Counted from the first letter of the stretch, positions 7,783 through 18,978 are shown. The stretch: 64,000 nucleotides of DNA from Chelatococcus reniformis (GCF_014640075.1 NZ_BMGG01000003.1:495036-559035); one strand, 5' to 3'. Notes: generated by a model not told the origin, from the letters alone. Numbers and translations are program-made.

Positions 7783-9063
7783 ATGACTGTCGCCGTCTTC
7801 ACGTTGTCGCTGCTGGGGGCCATGGCGATCGGCATGCCCATCGCCTTTGCGCTGATCGTCTGCGGCATCGCGCTGATGAGCTACATCGATATCTTCGATT
7901 CCCAGATCATCGCGCAGAACGTCATCAACGGCGCCGATTCCTTTCCGCTCATGGCGGTCCCGTTCTTCATGCTGGCCGGCGAGGTGATGAACCAAGGCGG
8001 CCTGGCCAAGCGGATCGTGAACGTGGCCCTCGCGCTGTGCGGCCACATCCGCGGCGGCCTCGGCTACGTCGCCATCCTCACGTCCTGCATCCTGGCCTCC
8101 CTCTCCGGCTCCGCGGTCGCCGACGCGGCGGCTCTGGGTGCCCTGCTCGTCCCGATGATGGTCGCCGCCGGGCACGACAAGGCCCGCTCGGCCGGCCTCG
8201 TCGCCGCCGGCGGCATCATTGCGCCGATCATCCCTCCCTCGATCGGCTTTGTGCTGTTCGGCGTGGCGGGCGGCGTCTCGATCACCAAGCTGTTCCTGGC
8301 GGGGATCGCGCCCGGCCTGATGCTCGGTCTCGGCCTCTGCGCGGCGTGGTGGTGGGTGGCACGCGACGACCAGGCCGTGCAGCCGGCGCGCAGCTCGATG
8401 GCGGAGCTCCTGAAAGCGATCAGGGACGGCTTCTGGGCGCTGATGCTGCCGCTGATCATCATCTTCGGCCTGCGCTTCGGCATCTTCACGCCGACCGAGG
8501 CGGCCGTCGTCGTCGCGGTGTATTCGCTGGTGATCGCGGTCTTCGTCTATCGCGAGTTGAAGCCGCGCCAGCTCCTGGCCGTCTTCGTCTCGTCGGCGCA
8601 GACGACAGCGGTCGTCATGTTTCTCGTCGCGGCGGCCCTGGTGTCGTCCTGGTTGATCACCGTCTCGGACATCTCCAGTCAGATCGTCGACATGGTCGCG
8701 CCGTTCACCGGCAATCAGACCCTGTTGATGATCGCGCTGATGCTCCTGGTGGTGGTCGTCGGCACGGCACTCGACATGACGCCGACGATCCTGATCCTGA
8801 CGCCGATCCTCATGCCGATCGTCAAGCAGGCGCAGATCGACCCGGTCTACTTCGGCGTGCTCTTCATCATCAATGGCGCCATCGGGCTGATCACACCGCC
8901 GGTCGGAGTCGTTCTCAACGTCGTCTGCGGCGTCTCTCAGATCAGCATGGAGGACATCATCAGGGGCGTTTGGCCCTTCCTGGTCGCGGAGTTGACCGTC
9001 CTGTTTCTGCTCGTGATGTTTCCCGTCCTGGTCACCGGACCGGCCCGGTGGCTGGCCGGCTGA
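7783..9063 (+). CDS. TRAP transporter large permease, DctM family
   Basis: This is a 426-residue, roughly 12-helix transport subunit. I chose the ATG at 7783 because it begins the first membrane segment (MTVAVFTLSLLGAMAIGMPI) and follows AAGGTG; the frame itself is open further upstream. Typical DctM features include FPLMAVPFFMLAGEVMNQGG near 48-67, SGSAVADAAALG near 107-118, and GGIIAPIIPPSIGFVLFG in the middle. It carries out sodium-coupled uptake of the acid delivered by DctP. The operon appears to end here, and a 105-bp repeat begins 36 bp later. Confidence 0.93.
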   Translation: MTVAVFTLSLLGAMAIGMPIAFALIVCGIALMSYIDIFDSQIIAQNVINGADSFPLMAVPFFMLAGEVMNQGGLAKRIVNVALALCGHIRGGLGYVAILTSCILASLSGSAVADAAALGALLVPMMVAAGHDKARSAGLVAAGGIIAPIIPPSIGFVLFGVAGGVSITKLFLAGIAPGLMLGLGLCAAWWWVARDDQAVQPARSSMAELLKAIRDGFWALMLPLIIIFGLRFGIFTPTEAAVVVAVYSLVIAVFVYRELKPRQLLAVFVSSAQTTAVVMFLVAAALVSSWLITVSDISSQIVDMVAPFTGNQTLLMIALMLLVVVVGTALDMTPTILILTPILMPIVKQAQIDPVYFGVLFIINGAIGLITPPVGVVLNVVCGVSQISMEDIIRGVWPFLVAELTVLFLLVMFPVLVTGPARWLAG

Positions 9064-9098
9064 GCAAAGGTGCCGCAAGATCCCACGTCGGGTTCTGC

Positions 9099-9203
9099 TA
9101 GAGCATTTCCGCGTTTCTCCGAATCGCGGAAATGCTCTACATATTTGTTTATCGCATTTTTCTTCACGCGAACCGGCGCCCACTTCGCTCGAAAATGCTC
9201 TAG
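9099..9203 (-). repeat. 105-bp two-hairpin repeat (family A, RIME-like), copy 1
   Basis: It begins and ends in CTAG and consists of a TAGAGCATTTCCGCG / CGCGGAAATGCTCTA hairpin followed by a second, imperfect hairpin whose outer arms are GCATTTTT- and GAAAATGC-like. Its right end supplies CTA at 9200-9202, the stop codon of the YciI-like gene on the minus strand. Orientation is given relative to copies that start TAGAGCGTTTTCGAG on the plus strand. Confidence 0.9.
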
Positions 9204-9571
9204 GCAGGCCGCATCAGCGCCCCCGGCACCTGCAATGCCGCCTCCACCGCATCGTTGCCGGAGGGCGCCCACGCCAAGCCGGCGAAAGCATCGAAATAGG
9301 GCCGCACGCCATGCAGATCGAAGGCGATGATGCCGCGGGCGACGGCCGGGTCGGCCTCGACGATGGCGCGGGCCGCGGCCAGATCGCCCGCCTCGATCAG
9401 CGCGATGCCGCCGAAGCTCGAGCGGAACGGGCCGCCGAACAGCACCGATCCCTCCTCGTAGTGGCGGCGCATATGCTCCAGATGCGCGCGCATGATGGCC
9501 GGGTCCTGCTCGTGCACCGGACGGCCGGGAACGGCGTTCGGCCCTGCGCCCAGGACAGCGACGTAGCGCAT
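9200..9571 (-). CDS. YciI-like / DGPF-type small protein
   Basis: A 123-residue protein starts at the ATG at 9571 (MRYVAVLGAGPNAVPGRPVH). It has the ferredoxin-like YciI pattern: a first strand, RAHLEHMRRHYEEGSVLFGGPF, IALIEAGDLAAARAIVEADPAV and GIIAFDLHGVRPYF. YciI-like proteins are small, mostly uncharacterised enzymes with a His-Asp pair; the His of RAHLEHM and the Asp of EADPAV are candidates. The stop codon TAG lies inside the adjacent 105-bp repeat. It is 123 bp from the PadR gene in the same direction. Confidence 0.75.
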   Translation of the reverse strand: MRYVAVLGAGPNAVPGRPVHEQDPAIMRAHLEHMRRHYEEGSVLFGGPFRSSFGGIALIEAGDLAAARAIVEADPAVARGIIAFDLHGVRPYFDAFAGLAWAPSGNDAVEAALQVPGALMRPA

Positions 9572-9694
9572 GCTCGGTCCTCCAGTTGAGCGCCACCGCC
9601 TGGGGCGCGGATATGATGAAGACGGCCAGGCAGGCCCGACCCCGACAGCTGCGGCCGGATCACCGCACCGGCTCACACCGGCCGGGCGACAGCG

Positions 9695-10348
9695 TCAGCC
9701 CTGCTTCAGCTCGCCGGCGGCGCGCGCCAGCACCTCCACGACCTTGGCTTCGGCGTTCGGATCGCTCTCCAGCCGTTGGGCCACGACCTCGCGCAAATTG
9801 CTGAAGGCCGCCTTGACCAGGGGCGGCGGCCCGTGCTCGCCGCGCTCGTCGCCCCAGCCGAACATGCGCCGCATGCGGCCGATCTTCTCGCCGAGCTGGT
9901 CGAGCCGGCTCAGGATCTGGTTGGCGAGGGTGCGGTTCTCCTCCAGATGGGCGCGGCCCTCTTCGGTGATGGTGAACAGCTTGCGGCTGCCTTCGCTGGC
10001 GGCGGCGATGAAGCCTGCGTCTTCCAGGTAGGTGAGCGTGGGATAGACCGTGCCGGGGCTCGGGCTGTACCAGCCGCCGGTCTTCTCCTCGATCAGCTTG
10101 ATGATCTCGTAGCCGTGGCGGGGCTGCTCTGCGATGAGCGCCAGCGCCAACAGCCTGAGGTCGCCGTGCGCCAACATGCGGCCGATGCGCATGAAATCGC
10201 CACCACCCGGGCCGCCGAAGCCCCGCTCACCCCGACCGCCGAAACCGCGGCCGCCGCGACCGGGACCGCCCCAGCCGCCGAACTCCTGCCGAACGGAGCC
10301 TTCGTTCCAAGGGCCGCCGCCGCGGCCGCATCCATGGGATCCAAACAT
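9695..10348 (-). CDS. PadR-family transcriptional regulator with Gly/Arg-rich N-terminus
   Basis: The protein has 217 residues. The first 50 or so are a glycine/arginine/tryptophan-rich low-complexity tail (GGPGRGGRGFGGRGERGFGG). The PadR winged helix follows (DLRLLALALIAEQPRHGYEIIKLIEE, then YSPSPGTVYPTLTYLEDAGFI and SRKLFTITEEGRAHL), and last a helical dimerisation region. PadR proteins usually repress a divergent operon and themselves. Here the divergent operon encodes stress-type membrane proteins, and two PadR-like palindromes sit just upstream of this start. Confidence 0.9.
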   Translation of the reverse strand: MFGSHGCGRGGGPWNEGSVRQEFGGWGGPGRGGRGFGGRGERGFGGPGGGDFMRIGRMLAHGDLRLLALALIAEQPRHGYEIIKLIEEKTGGWYSPSPGTVYPTLTYLEDAGFIAAASEGSRKLFTITEEGRAHLEENRTLANQILSRLDQLGEKIGRMRRMFGWGDERGEHGPPPLVKAAFSNLREVVAQRLESDPNAEAKVVEVLARAAGELKQG

Positions 10349-10368
10349 TGGATTCTCTCCTTCTGATG

Positions 10369-10408
10369 TATCGTAAGATATAGCTCACTCATTATATCGC
10401 AAGATATA
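10369..10408. promoter_or_regulatory. two direct copies of a PadR-type palindrome
   Basis: TATCGTAAGATATA (10369-10382) and TATCGCAAGATATA (10395-10408) are spaced 26 bp apart. Each is centred on an inverted repeat of the form ATATC-N4-GATAT; the second is perfect. PadR regulators bind dyads of this kind. The sites begin 21 bp upstream of the padR ATG, so autoregulation is likely. Control of the rightward operon, whose promoter lies 80 bp further on, is possible. Confidence 0.65.
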
Positions 10409-10489
10409 TCTTTCGATTTCGGGCTGGCGCTCGCAGCATGGCGAATCCGGCCGGTGCCACACAGGAAACGTCGTCTTGGCCGTGGGGGA

Positions 10490-10514
10490 GGAACCAGACT
10501 AAGGTCGGCGCGTT
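10490..10514 (+). promoter_or_regulatory. EcfG-type general stress response promoter
   Basis: GGAAC at 10490-10494 is followed after 16 bp by CGTT at 10511-10514. This matches the alphaproteobacterial EcfG (RpoE2) consensus GGAAC-N16/17-CGTT exactly. It would start a transcript about 120 nt before the DUF883 ATG at 10642. This is the only perfect match I noticed in the window, and it sits before genes of a kind known to be stress-induced. Confidence 0.7.
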
Positions 10515-10641
10515 TGGTGAACGAGCGCGGGCGCGGCTGGTCAGTGCCGGACCGGGCTCGAAGCGAGATTTGCCAGCCGGCACGCCGAGACCGTCGCTAC
10601 CCCTGCCCATCCAGCATCCCCGCCGCGGGAAGGAGAACCTC

Positions 10642-11091
10642 ATGGCCGCCAACAATTCCACGCCTCCCGACAGCCCGAGCGTCGGCGAGACCATCGCCAA
10701 CGAGGCCGGCAAGGCCAAGGCGGAGCTGCGCAAGGGCGCCGAGGAGATCGGCGCCAGCCTCGACGCGGCGAACGGTGACATTTCCGCCGACCTCCAGCGC
10801 CTGCGCGAAGACCTCTCCCGGTTGAGCGAGACGGTGTCCGGCATCGCCGGCGAACGGGGCGCCGCGGCCGCCTCGCGCGTCACCGACGGCGTCCGCTCCG
10901 TCAAGGAGAGCGTGTATACCACGGCGAACGATGCCTATTCGGCAGGCGCCGACATCGCCAGCTCGGCCAAGACGCACGCGGGCGACTTCGCCAGCGACGT
11001 GGAGGACACCGTTCGTCGCAACCCGATCGGCACGGTGCTTGCCGCGCTGGGCGTCGGATTGATCGTCGGCATGATGTCCCGGGGTCGTTGA
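10642..11091 (+). CDS. DUF883 (ElaB/YqjD-like) membrane-anchored protein
   Basis: A 149-residue protein starts at the ATG after AAGGAGA. A long amphipathic helical, coiled-coil-rich region (GETIANEAGKAKAELRKGAEE through DVEDTVRRNP) leads to a single C-terminal membrane anchor (IGTVLAALGVGLIVGMM, then SRGR). This is the architecture of E. coli YqjD/ElaB, stationary-phase proteins that tether ribosomes at the membrane. The Arg-Arg-Asn-Pro before the anchor is typical of the family. It is the first gene of an operon with a holin-like gene whose start overlaps its stop codon, behind an EcfG promoter. Confidence 0.85.
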   Translation: MAANNSTPPDSPSVGETIANEAGKAKAELRKGAEEIGASLDAANGDISADLQRLREDLSRLSETVSGIAGERGAAAASRVTDGVRSVKESVYTTANDAYSAGADIASSAKTHAGDFASDVEDTVRRNPIGTVLAALGVGLIVGMMSRGR

Positions 11092-11561
11092 TGCTCGGCT
11101 CGCTGCTCGCGGCCGCCGCGGGCGAACTTGCCGCGCTGCGGCGACGCGCCATCCGCACGGTGGCCGGGGTGGCGATCGCCCTCGCGGGCGCCGTCATCCT
11201 CCTTGTCGCGCTGCTCAACGCCCTGTTCCTCCTCGTGGCCCATCAATGGGAACAGGGGCCGCTGATCGGCCATCTCGCGGTCGCGGGGGTCGGGCTGCTC
11301 GTCGTCGTCATCGCGCTCGCCGTCGCCTTCTCAGGAGGCGGCCGGCCGAGCCGAAGCCGGGCCGGGGTCACGGCGAACTCCGCCGCCGCCCAGGCCTTCG
11401 AAGCCGCACGTGCAGCCGGCGAACAGGCCCGTGGTCTGGGCAAGAAGGTCGCCGGCGCCGCGACGGGCGGCGAAAGCTCGCCCCTCGTCTCGCGCAAGAT
11501 GCTGGCCAATGCGACGCTGGCCGCCGTCATCATCGGTCTGTTTCTCGGCCGGCGCTTCTGA
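11091..11561 (+). CDS. phage-holin-superfamily (YqjE/DUF1469-like) membrane protein
   Basis: The 156-residue protein has two membrane helices (about 22-48 and 55-82) joined by a short loop, a polar Ala-rich segment, and a third hydrophobic stretch at the C-terminus (LANATLAAVIIGLFLG). It resembles the YqjE-type holin superfamily proteins that accompany YqjD/DUF883. The ATG overlaps the preceding stop (TGATG), indicating translational coupling. The function is unknown; an envelope-stress role is inferred from the operon. Confidence 0.78.
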   Translation: MLGSLLAAAAGELAALRRRAIRTVAGVAIALAGAVILLVALLNALFLLVAHQWEQGPLIGHLAVAGVGLLVVVIALAVAFSGGGRPSRSRAGVTANSAAAQAFEAARAAGEQARGLGKKVAGAATGGESSPLVSRKMLANATLAAVIIGLFLGRRF

Positions 11562-11648
11562 GCGCCGGCACTTTCCCTCGTCTGTGCGTCGTGTCAGCCG
11601 GCACCGCCCCGGGCGGCCGCCTGTGCCGACGGCTCTCGGAGCTCTCTC

Positions 11649-11810
11649 ATGAACCTGAATGTCACCTTGCAGCCGCTGATCGCGTTGATCGCCGGCATCC
11701 TCATCCTGCTCATGCCGCGCTTGCTCAACGTCATCGTCGCGCTGTATCTGATCGTGATCGGCCTCTACGGGCTGTTCGGCGACCGCATCGGGCCCCTGCT
11801 GCGGATCTGA
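11649..11810 (+). CDS. DUF3096 small membrane protein
   Basis: This 53-residue protein is nearly all membrane-embedded: MNLNVTLQPLIALIAGILIL, then LMPRLLNVIVALYLIVIGLY, ending GPLLRI. It matches the DUF3096 pattern of two short helices around a Pro-Arg turn. It follows the holin-like gene by 87 bp in the same direction and probably belongs to the same stress operon. Family function is unknown. Confidence 0.8.
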   Translation: MNLNVTLQPLIALIAGILILLMPRLLNVIVALYLIVIGLYGLFGDRIGPLLRI

Positions 11811-11971
11811 CACACTGCAATTGCGGGCGCACGCGCCCGTGCCGGTGCTGGGCGTTGACCCCCGCTCGTCTTCTGTGAGCGGCTCGGCGTGCCATTGCGT
11901 TTTGGCACTCGATCGGTCAAGGCTCGGCTGTTGTCCGCTCCCCCGACGGGGAGCCAAGTACGGTGCCAAGC

Positions 11972-14641
<2,670 letters not shown>

Positions 14642-14662
14642 GCCCGCAATGCTATCGGCGAC

Positions 14663-14680
14663 GGCCGGCGAGAGCCGGCC
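14663..14680 (+). terminator. GC-rich stem-loop after ppdK
   Basis: GGCCGGC, loop GAGA, GCCGGCC forms a perfect 7-bp stem 21 bp after the ppdK stop. No T-run follows, so its efficiency as an intrinsic terminator is uncertain. Confidence 0.4.
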
Positions 14681-14880
14681 CCTGCCACCGGTGCCTGCGG
14701 CGCCCGACCCGGGCCGACCCTCGCGCCACGCCGGGGCCGCTGTCGGACTGTTCCATTCCGGCACAAGCGGGATCGGGGGTTTTACGCTTCCTCAACGCTG
14801 ATCGACGATAACACCGCGAGGTGTGGGAATGGCGCTTGTGCGTTGCCGGCGAGCAATGCGGCGTCAACCCGTCGGGAGTG

Positions 14881-16161
14881 ATGGACGGCGTCGTGAAGCT
14901 GCGTGTGCGTCGGACGGCGATGGGATGGGCACTAGCCACCACGGTGCCGTGGGCACTGGCGGCCGGCCTCCTCGTCTCGTTCACCGCGGCCGCCGGGCCG
15001 TCGCTCGACGCCGGTGTCAGCGCAAGCCCCTCGCCGGTCAAGGCCGCCCTGCTCGACATGGGTCCGCTGATCCCCGACGTGCCGGGCCTGGCCGGCGCAA
15101 CGCTCGGTCTGCCCGGGGGTGGCCGCCTGCAGCTGGCCCGTCTTACCATCGGCGACCCGCTGCCGCCGGACCCCGAGGCCGTGGGGACCCCGCCGCGCGA
15201 CGACCTCAAGCGCGATGCACGGCAGGCGCGCAGCCCGACCTATCCGGAAGTGATGCGCACCGGCAAGGGCGACCCGATCGTCGCCTTGCGACCCAGCCTG
15301 AGCCGGCGCGGCATTCAGACCGCAGCCCTGGCAGCGGCGATGCCACGGGGCGCGCAGCGCGTGCTGCTCATGCGCGACGAGCGCACCTTGCCGCCGACGG
15401 TGCTGATGCAAGGGTCGCTGGAGCTGCCGCCGCTCGAGGCCATGACGGCTTTCGAGCCGTGGGCCAATGAGTCCGGCCAGACCATGGAGCATGAGCTGCC
15501 TGCCGCTCCCTCGCCCGGCGCCGTCGGCAGCGACGGCACGATCGACCCGCGGCGGCCGCCCGGCGCGCTCGACGGCGGCACGCCGGCGGTGCCGCGCGCG
15601 GTGGCGCTGTCGTCGGCAACGCCGGTACCGGCCGAAACGCCGATGGCGATCGCCGCGGCCCCCGTCGCCCTCTCGGTCGGCCGCGGCGTCTCCGTGGCCC
15701 TCCGGAGCGACGGCGACCGGCCCAACTACGCCAGCCTGATCGACCCGGACCGCACGGCGCGCGAACAGCGCTGCCTGGCCGAAGCGATCTACTTCGAGGC
15801 GCGTAGCGAGCCGGAGGCGGGCCAGGCGGCCGTCGCCCAGGTGGTGCTCAACCGGGTCAGGAGCGGCCTTTATCCCACCAGCGTGTGCGGCGTGGTCTAT
15901 CAGAACCGCCATCGGCACAACGCCTGCCAGTTCTCCTTCGCCTGCGAAGGCAGGCGGCTGGTCACCAACGACCGCGACTCGTGGCAGTCGGCGGTGCGCA
16001 TCGCCCAGCAGGTCCTCGACGGCACCACCTACCTCGCCGACGTCGGCGGCGCCACGCACTACCATGCCGACTACGTGCGTCCGCGCTGGGCCAGCAAGCT
16101 CAAGAAGATGGATGTCATCGGCCGCCACATCTTCTACAAGCTCAAGCCGGGACAGACGTAG
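14881..16161 (+). CDS. cell wall hydrolase, SleB family
   Basis: A 426-residue protein with an N-terminal membrane or signal segment (MGWALATTVPWALAAGLLVSFTAAAG), a long Pro/Ala-rich linker of about 270 residues, and a C-terminal Hydrolase_2 (SleB-type) domain. That domain reads REQRCLAEAIYFEARSEP, then AVAQVVLNRVRSGLYPTSVCGVVYQN, ACQFSFACEG and THYHADYVRPRW. The Glu in AIYFEARSE is the expected catalytic acid of this lytic-transglycosylase-like fold. It would remodel peptidoglycan. The ATG at 14881 is preferred; a GTG at 14821 in frame would add 20 polar residues. Confidence 0.88.
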   Translation: MDGVVKLRVRRTAMGWALATTVPWALAAGLLVSFTAAAGPSLDAGVSASPSPVKAALLDMGPLIPDVPGLAGATLGLPGGGRLQLARLTIGDPLPPDPEAVGTPPRDDLKRDARQARSPTYPEVMRTGKGDPIVALRPSLSRRGIQTAALAAAMPRGAQRVLLMRDERTLPPTVLMQGSLELPPLEAMTAFEPWANESGQTMEHELPAAPSPGAVGSDGTIDPRRPPGALDGGTPAVPRAVALSSATPVPAETPMAIAAAPVALSVGRGVSVALRSDGDRPNYASLIDPDRTAREQRCLAEAIYFEARSEPEAGQAAVAQVVLNRVRSGLYPTSVCGVVYQNRHRHNACQFSFACEGRRLVTNDRDSWQSAVRIAQQVLDGTTYLADVGGATHYHADYVRPRWASKLKKMDVIGRHIFYKLKPGQT

Positions 16162-16318
16162 GGCGGACGGACGGCGGAGGTCGCCGCCCCTGCCGCGAAA
16201 ATAGCATTCAGCCTGCAGCGGGACGGGCGCCCTGTGGCACCACCTCGCTTTGCGATGTTGCGCCGAGCATGATCTTTTCCGCCAACCAGCGTCCATCGTT
16301 CGGGACCCCGCTCCAGCG

Positions 16319-17077
16319 ATGAACTCGTACGCCGTCGCCGCCGCCATCTTCGTCTGCGTGCTGGGCAGCGCGCTGCTCGCCATGGCGGTCAACCCGAAGC
16401 TGCCCGAGCGGCACTTGTCGGCCGAGACGCGCGACGTGGTAAAGCTCGGCATCGGTGTGGTGGCGGCGATGACGTCGCTGATCCTCGGCCTGCTGATCTC
16501 GTCGGTGAAGACCTCGTTCGACGAGACGGACCAGAACATCCGCCAGTTCTCCACCTACATCATCATGCTGGACGCCTCCCTGCGCCACTTCGGGCCGCTC
16601 GGCCAGGCGGCGCGCGGCAACCTCGTCACCTATACTCGCCAGGCGCTCGACGACACCTGGCCCGATGACCCCAAGCGGACCGTGGTGGAGAACCCCAAGT
16701 CGGCGGACCTGCTGCAACAGGTCGAGGACGACATCTACCTGATCCAGCCGGCAAACCAGGACGGCAAGGACCTCAAGGCCGAGGTCGTGCAGATCTACCG
16801 CAATCTCGTTTCCATGCGCTGGAAGGTCATCGTCGGTAACAGCAGCACCGTCACGCCGCTGCTGGTCGTCTCTCTGACGGTCTGGATCAGCCTGATCTTC
16901 GCCAGTTTCGGGCTGTTCGCGCCGCACAATGCCCTATCGGTCGCGGCGTTGGTGATGTGCGCGCTGTCGATCGCCACCGCCATGTTCCTGATCGTCGAGA
17001 TGAGCGATCCATTCACGGGGGTCATGTCGATCTCGCCGGCGCCGGTCCGCAACGCCCTCGCCCACCAGCTCAGCTGA
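16319..17077 (+). CDS. DUF4239 membrane protein
   Basis: A 252-residue protein has two N-terminal helices (about 5-22 and 40-58) and two C-terminal helices (about 180-202 and 208-230). These flank a helical soluble middle with SSVKTSFDETDQNIRQFSTYIIMLD and RGNLVTYTRQALDDTWPDD. That is the DUF4239 (bestrophin-like) organisation. The function is unknown. The start at MNSYAVAAAIF is chosen because it begins the first membrane segment. The gene is 157 bp after the SleB-family gene. Confidence 0.75.
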   Translation: MNSYAVAAAIFVCVLGSALLAMAVNPKLPERHLSAETRDVVKLGIGVVAAMTSLILGLLISSVKTSFDETDQNIRQFSTYIIMLDASLRHFGPLGQAARGNLVTYTRQALDDTWPDDPKRTVVENPKSADLLQQVEDDIYLIQPANQDGKDLKAEVVQIYRNLVSMRWKVIVGNSSTVTPLLVVSLTVWISLIFASFGLFAPHNALSVAALVMCALSIATAMFLIVEMSDPFTGVMSISPAPVRNALAHQLS

Positions 17078-17141
17078 GCGAGCCGTCTTGCGGCGACAGG
17101 CCCGCTGGCCCACAAACACCGCCAACCACAGGAGGCAGCCA

Positions 17142-18128
17142 ATGGGCACGTTCAAAGCACTCGTCGTTCGCAAGTCCGACAGCGGCCAGACCGCCGCGTT
17201 CGAGGATTTCGACGCCGCCGAGCTGATGGACGGCGACGTCACCGTCCGCGTCACCCATTCGACGGTGAACTACAAGGACGGCTTGGCGTTGAGCGCCAAG
17301 TCGCCGGTGGTTCGCCGCTTCCCGATGATCCCCGGCATCGATTTCGCCGGCGTGGTGGAGGCCTCGTCGAACCCCGACTTTCCGGTGGGTCGGAGCGTCG
17401 TCCTCAACGGCTGGGGCGTGGGCGAGACGCACCTGGGCGGCTACGCCGAGGTCGCCCGCGTCAAGGGCGACTGGCTGGTGGCGCTGCCGGAAGGCCTGAC
17501 GGCGGGCGAAGCCATGGCCATCGGCACCGCCGGCTACACCGCCATGCTGTCGGTGATGGCGCTCGAAAGCCACGGCCTCAAGCCGGCCGACGGGCCGGTG
17601 GTGGTGACCGGCGCCGCCGGCGGCGTCGGCTCGGTCGCGGTGACGCTCCTTGCCGGAGCGGGCTGGCACGTCATTGCCTCGACCGGCCGCCCGGCCGAGG
17701 CGGACTATCTGAAGGGCCTCGGTGCCGCCGAGATCATCGAGCGGGCCGAGCTTGCGGGCCCCGGCCGGCCGATCGGCAAGGAGCGGTGGGCCGCCGGCGT
17801 CGATTCGGTGGGCTCGCACACGCTCGCCAACGTCCTCGCCATGACGAAATACCGCGGCGCCGTGGCGGCCTGCGGCCTGGCCGGCGGCATGGACCTGCCC
17901 GCCTCGGTGGCGCCCTTCATCCTGCGCGGCGTGGCGCTGCTCGGCATCGACAGCGTCATGTGTCCCAAGCCGATCCGGCAGGAGGCGTGGCGCCGCCTGG
18001 GCGCGCAGCTCGACAAGGCCAAACTGGGCCAGATGACGCAGACTATCGCCCTGAGCGACGTGCCGCAGGCGGCCGCCGACATTCTCGCCGGCAAGGTGCG
18101 CGGTCGCCTGGTCGTCACCGTCGGCTAA
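17142..18128 (+). CDS. zinc-free medium-chain reductase, AcuI/YhdH family
   Basis: The 328-residue protein starts after AGGAGG. It matches the YhdH/AcuI quinone-oxidoreductase-type MDR family: FKALVV, HSTVNYKDGLAL, PGIDFAGVVEAS, GWGVGETHLGGYAEVARV, and the nucleotide-binding VTGAAGGVGSVAVTLLA at about 165-181. AcuI reduces acryloyl-CoA to propionyl-CoA with NADPH, while other members have unknown substrates, so acryloyl-CoA reductase is the best guess. Zinc ligands are absent as expected. Its TAA stop is formed at the edge of a 105-bp repeat. Confidence 0.88.
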   Translation: MGTFKALVVRKSDSGQTAAFEDFDAAELMDGDVTVRVTHSTVNYKDGLALSAKSPVVRRFPMIPGIDFAGVVEASSNPDFPVGRSVVLNGWGVGETHLGGYAEVARVKGDWLVALPEGLTAGEAMAIGTAGYTAMLSVMALESHGLKPADGPVVVTGAAGGVGSVAVTLLAGAGWHVIASTGRPAEADYLKGLGAAEIIERAELAGPGRPIGKERWAAGVDSVGSHTLANVLAMTKYRGAVAACGLAGGMDLPASVAPFILRGVALLGIDSVMCPKPIRQEAWRRLGAQLDKAKLGQMTQTIALSDVPQAAADILAGKVRGRLVVTVG

Positions 18129-18230
18129 AGCGTTTTCGAGCGAAGTGGACGCCGGTTCGCGTGAAGAAAACGCGACAAAACAAACAGATAGAGCATTTCC
18201 GCGATTCGAAGAAACGCGGAAACGCTCTAG
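18126..18230 (+). repeat. 105-bp two-hairpin repeat (family A, RIME-like), copy 2
   Basis: The copy starts TAAAGCGTTTTCGAGCG and ends GGAAACGCTCTAG. The second half makes a 15-bp-arm hairpin (TAGAGCATTTCCGCG against CGCGGAAACGCTCTA, one mismatch). The first three bases are the stop codon of the reductase gene. Confidence 0.92.
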
Positions 18231-18588
18231 GACGTCTCCTCGCGTCTTTCGAAGCTGGGGCGCTTGTCTGCGCTCCGGTCGGTCAAGCCGGGCGACAGCC
18301 CCGCCAGCGCGGTCGGACGTAGATCAAGTCCGGTGAGTCGCGGCCGCGCTGTCGCCCCAAGCAGCCGCAAGATGAACTCGAACAATTCTAAATCCGCGAC
18401 GGATACAGCAGTTGGATTCTGCTTGCTGATGCACCGAATCAAATGGTGGGCCGTTTGCATTCGGATATGATCGAGCTTGCAAACTTGCGCATTGCCTTCG
18501 GAACATGACTGACGCAGCCTGCATACGCTCGGTCGGCCAAGCTCAGGCCTTGCCAGACCGCTGCCGCCACCATCGGGGGACACGCAAT
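18231..18588. other. 358-bp non-coding stretch
   Basis: No convincing gene is visible between the repeat and doxX. Short frames such as one from 18264 lack ribosome-binding sites and recognisable content. The right half (about 18360-18500) is lower in G+C and may hold the doxX promoter. Confidence 0.4.
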
Positions 18589-18978
18589 TTGACCGACGCC
18601 ACACGCTACCTGCCCGCCCTCGGCCGGCTCCTGATCGCCATCATCTTCATCATGAGCGGTATCCGCAAGCTGCTGGGGCCGGATGGCACCGAGGCCTATA
18701 TCGCCGCGGCCGGCATGCCACTGCCGACGCTCGCCTATTGGATCGCCGTGGTGGTCGAGCTGGGCGGCGGCCTGTTGCTGCTCGTCGGCTATCAGACGCG
18801 CTGGGCTGCGCTGGTGCTCGCCGTGTTTTCCGCCGCCGCGGCCATCGGCTTTCACGCCAAGTTCGGCGACCAGAACCAGATGATCCACTTCCTGAAGAAC
18901 CTGGCGATCGCCGGCGGCCTGCTTCAGATCGTGCATTTCGGCGGCGGTGCCTTCAGCGCGGACGCGGCGCGCCGCTAA
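18589..18978 (+). CDS. DoxX family membrane protein
   Basis: With the TTG start at 18589 (GGGGGAC eight bases upstream) the product is 129 residues, the usual DoxX length; an ATG at 18505 would add 28 unrelated residues. It has four membrane helices. Landmarks are LPALGRLLIAIIFIMSGIRKLLGP, then YIAAAGMPLPTLAYWIAVVVELGGGLLLLVGYQTR and HFLKNLAIAGGLLQIVHFG. DoxX-like proteins take part in oxidative-stress or thiol-linked membrane redox functions in some bacteria; the role here is unknown. The TAA stop opens a family-B palindrome. Confidence 0.82.
   Translation: MTDATRYLPALGRLLIAIIFIMSGIRKLLGPDGTEAYIAAAGMPLPTLAYWIAVVVELGGGLLLLVGYQTRWAALVLAVFSAAAAIGFHAKFGDQNQMIHFLKNLAIAGGLLQIVHFGGGAFSADAARR

Noticed and set aside
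10438-10641. N-terminal extension of the DUF883 protein
   Set aside because: The extension would run through the EcfG promoter and lacks similarity; AAGGAGA precedes the ATG at 10642.
11091-11561. Prophage lysis holin
   Set aside because: The protein belongs to the holin superfamily by fold, but its neighbours are DUF883 and DUF3096 with no phage genes, so it is a cellular membrane protein.
14932-16554. A 540-codon minus-strand frame opposite the SleB and DUF4239 genes
   Set aside because: Composition is His/Arg/Val-rich without motifs, and both plus-strand genes are clear.
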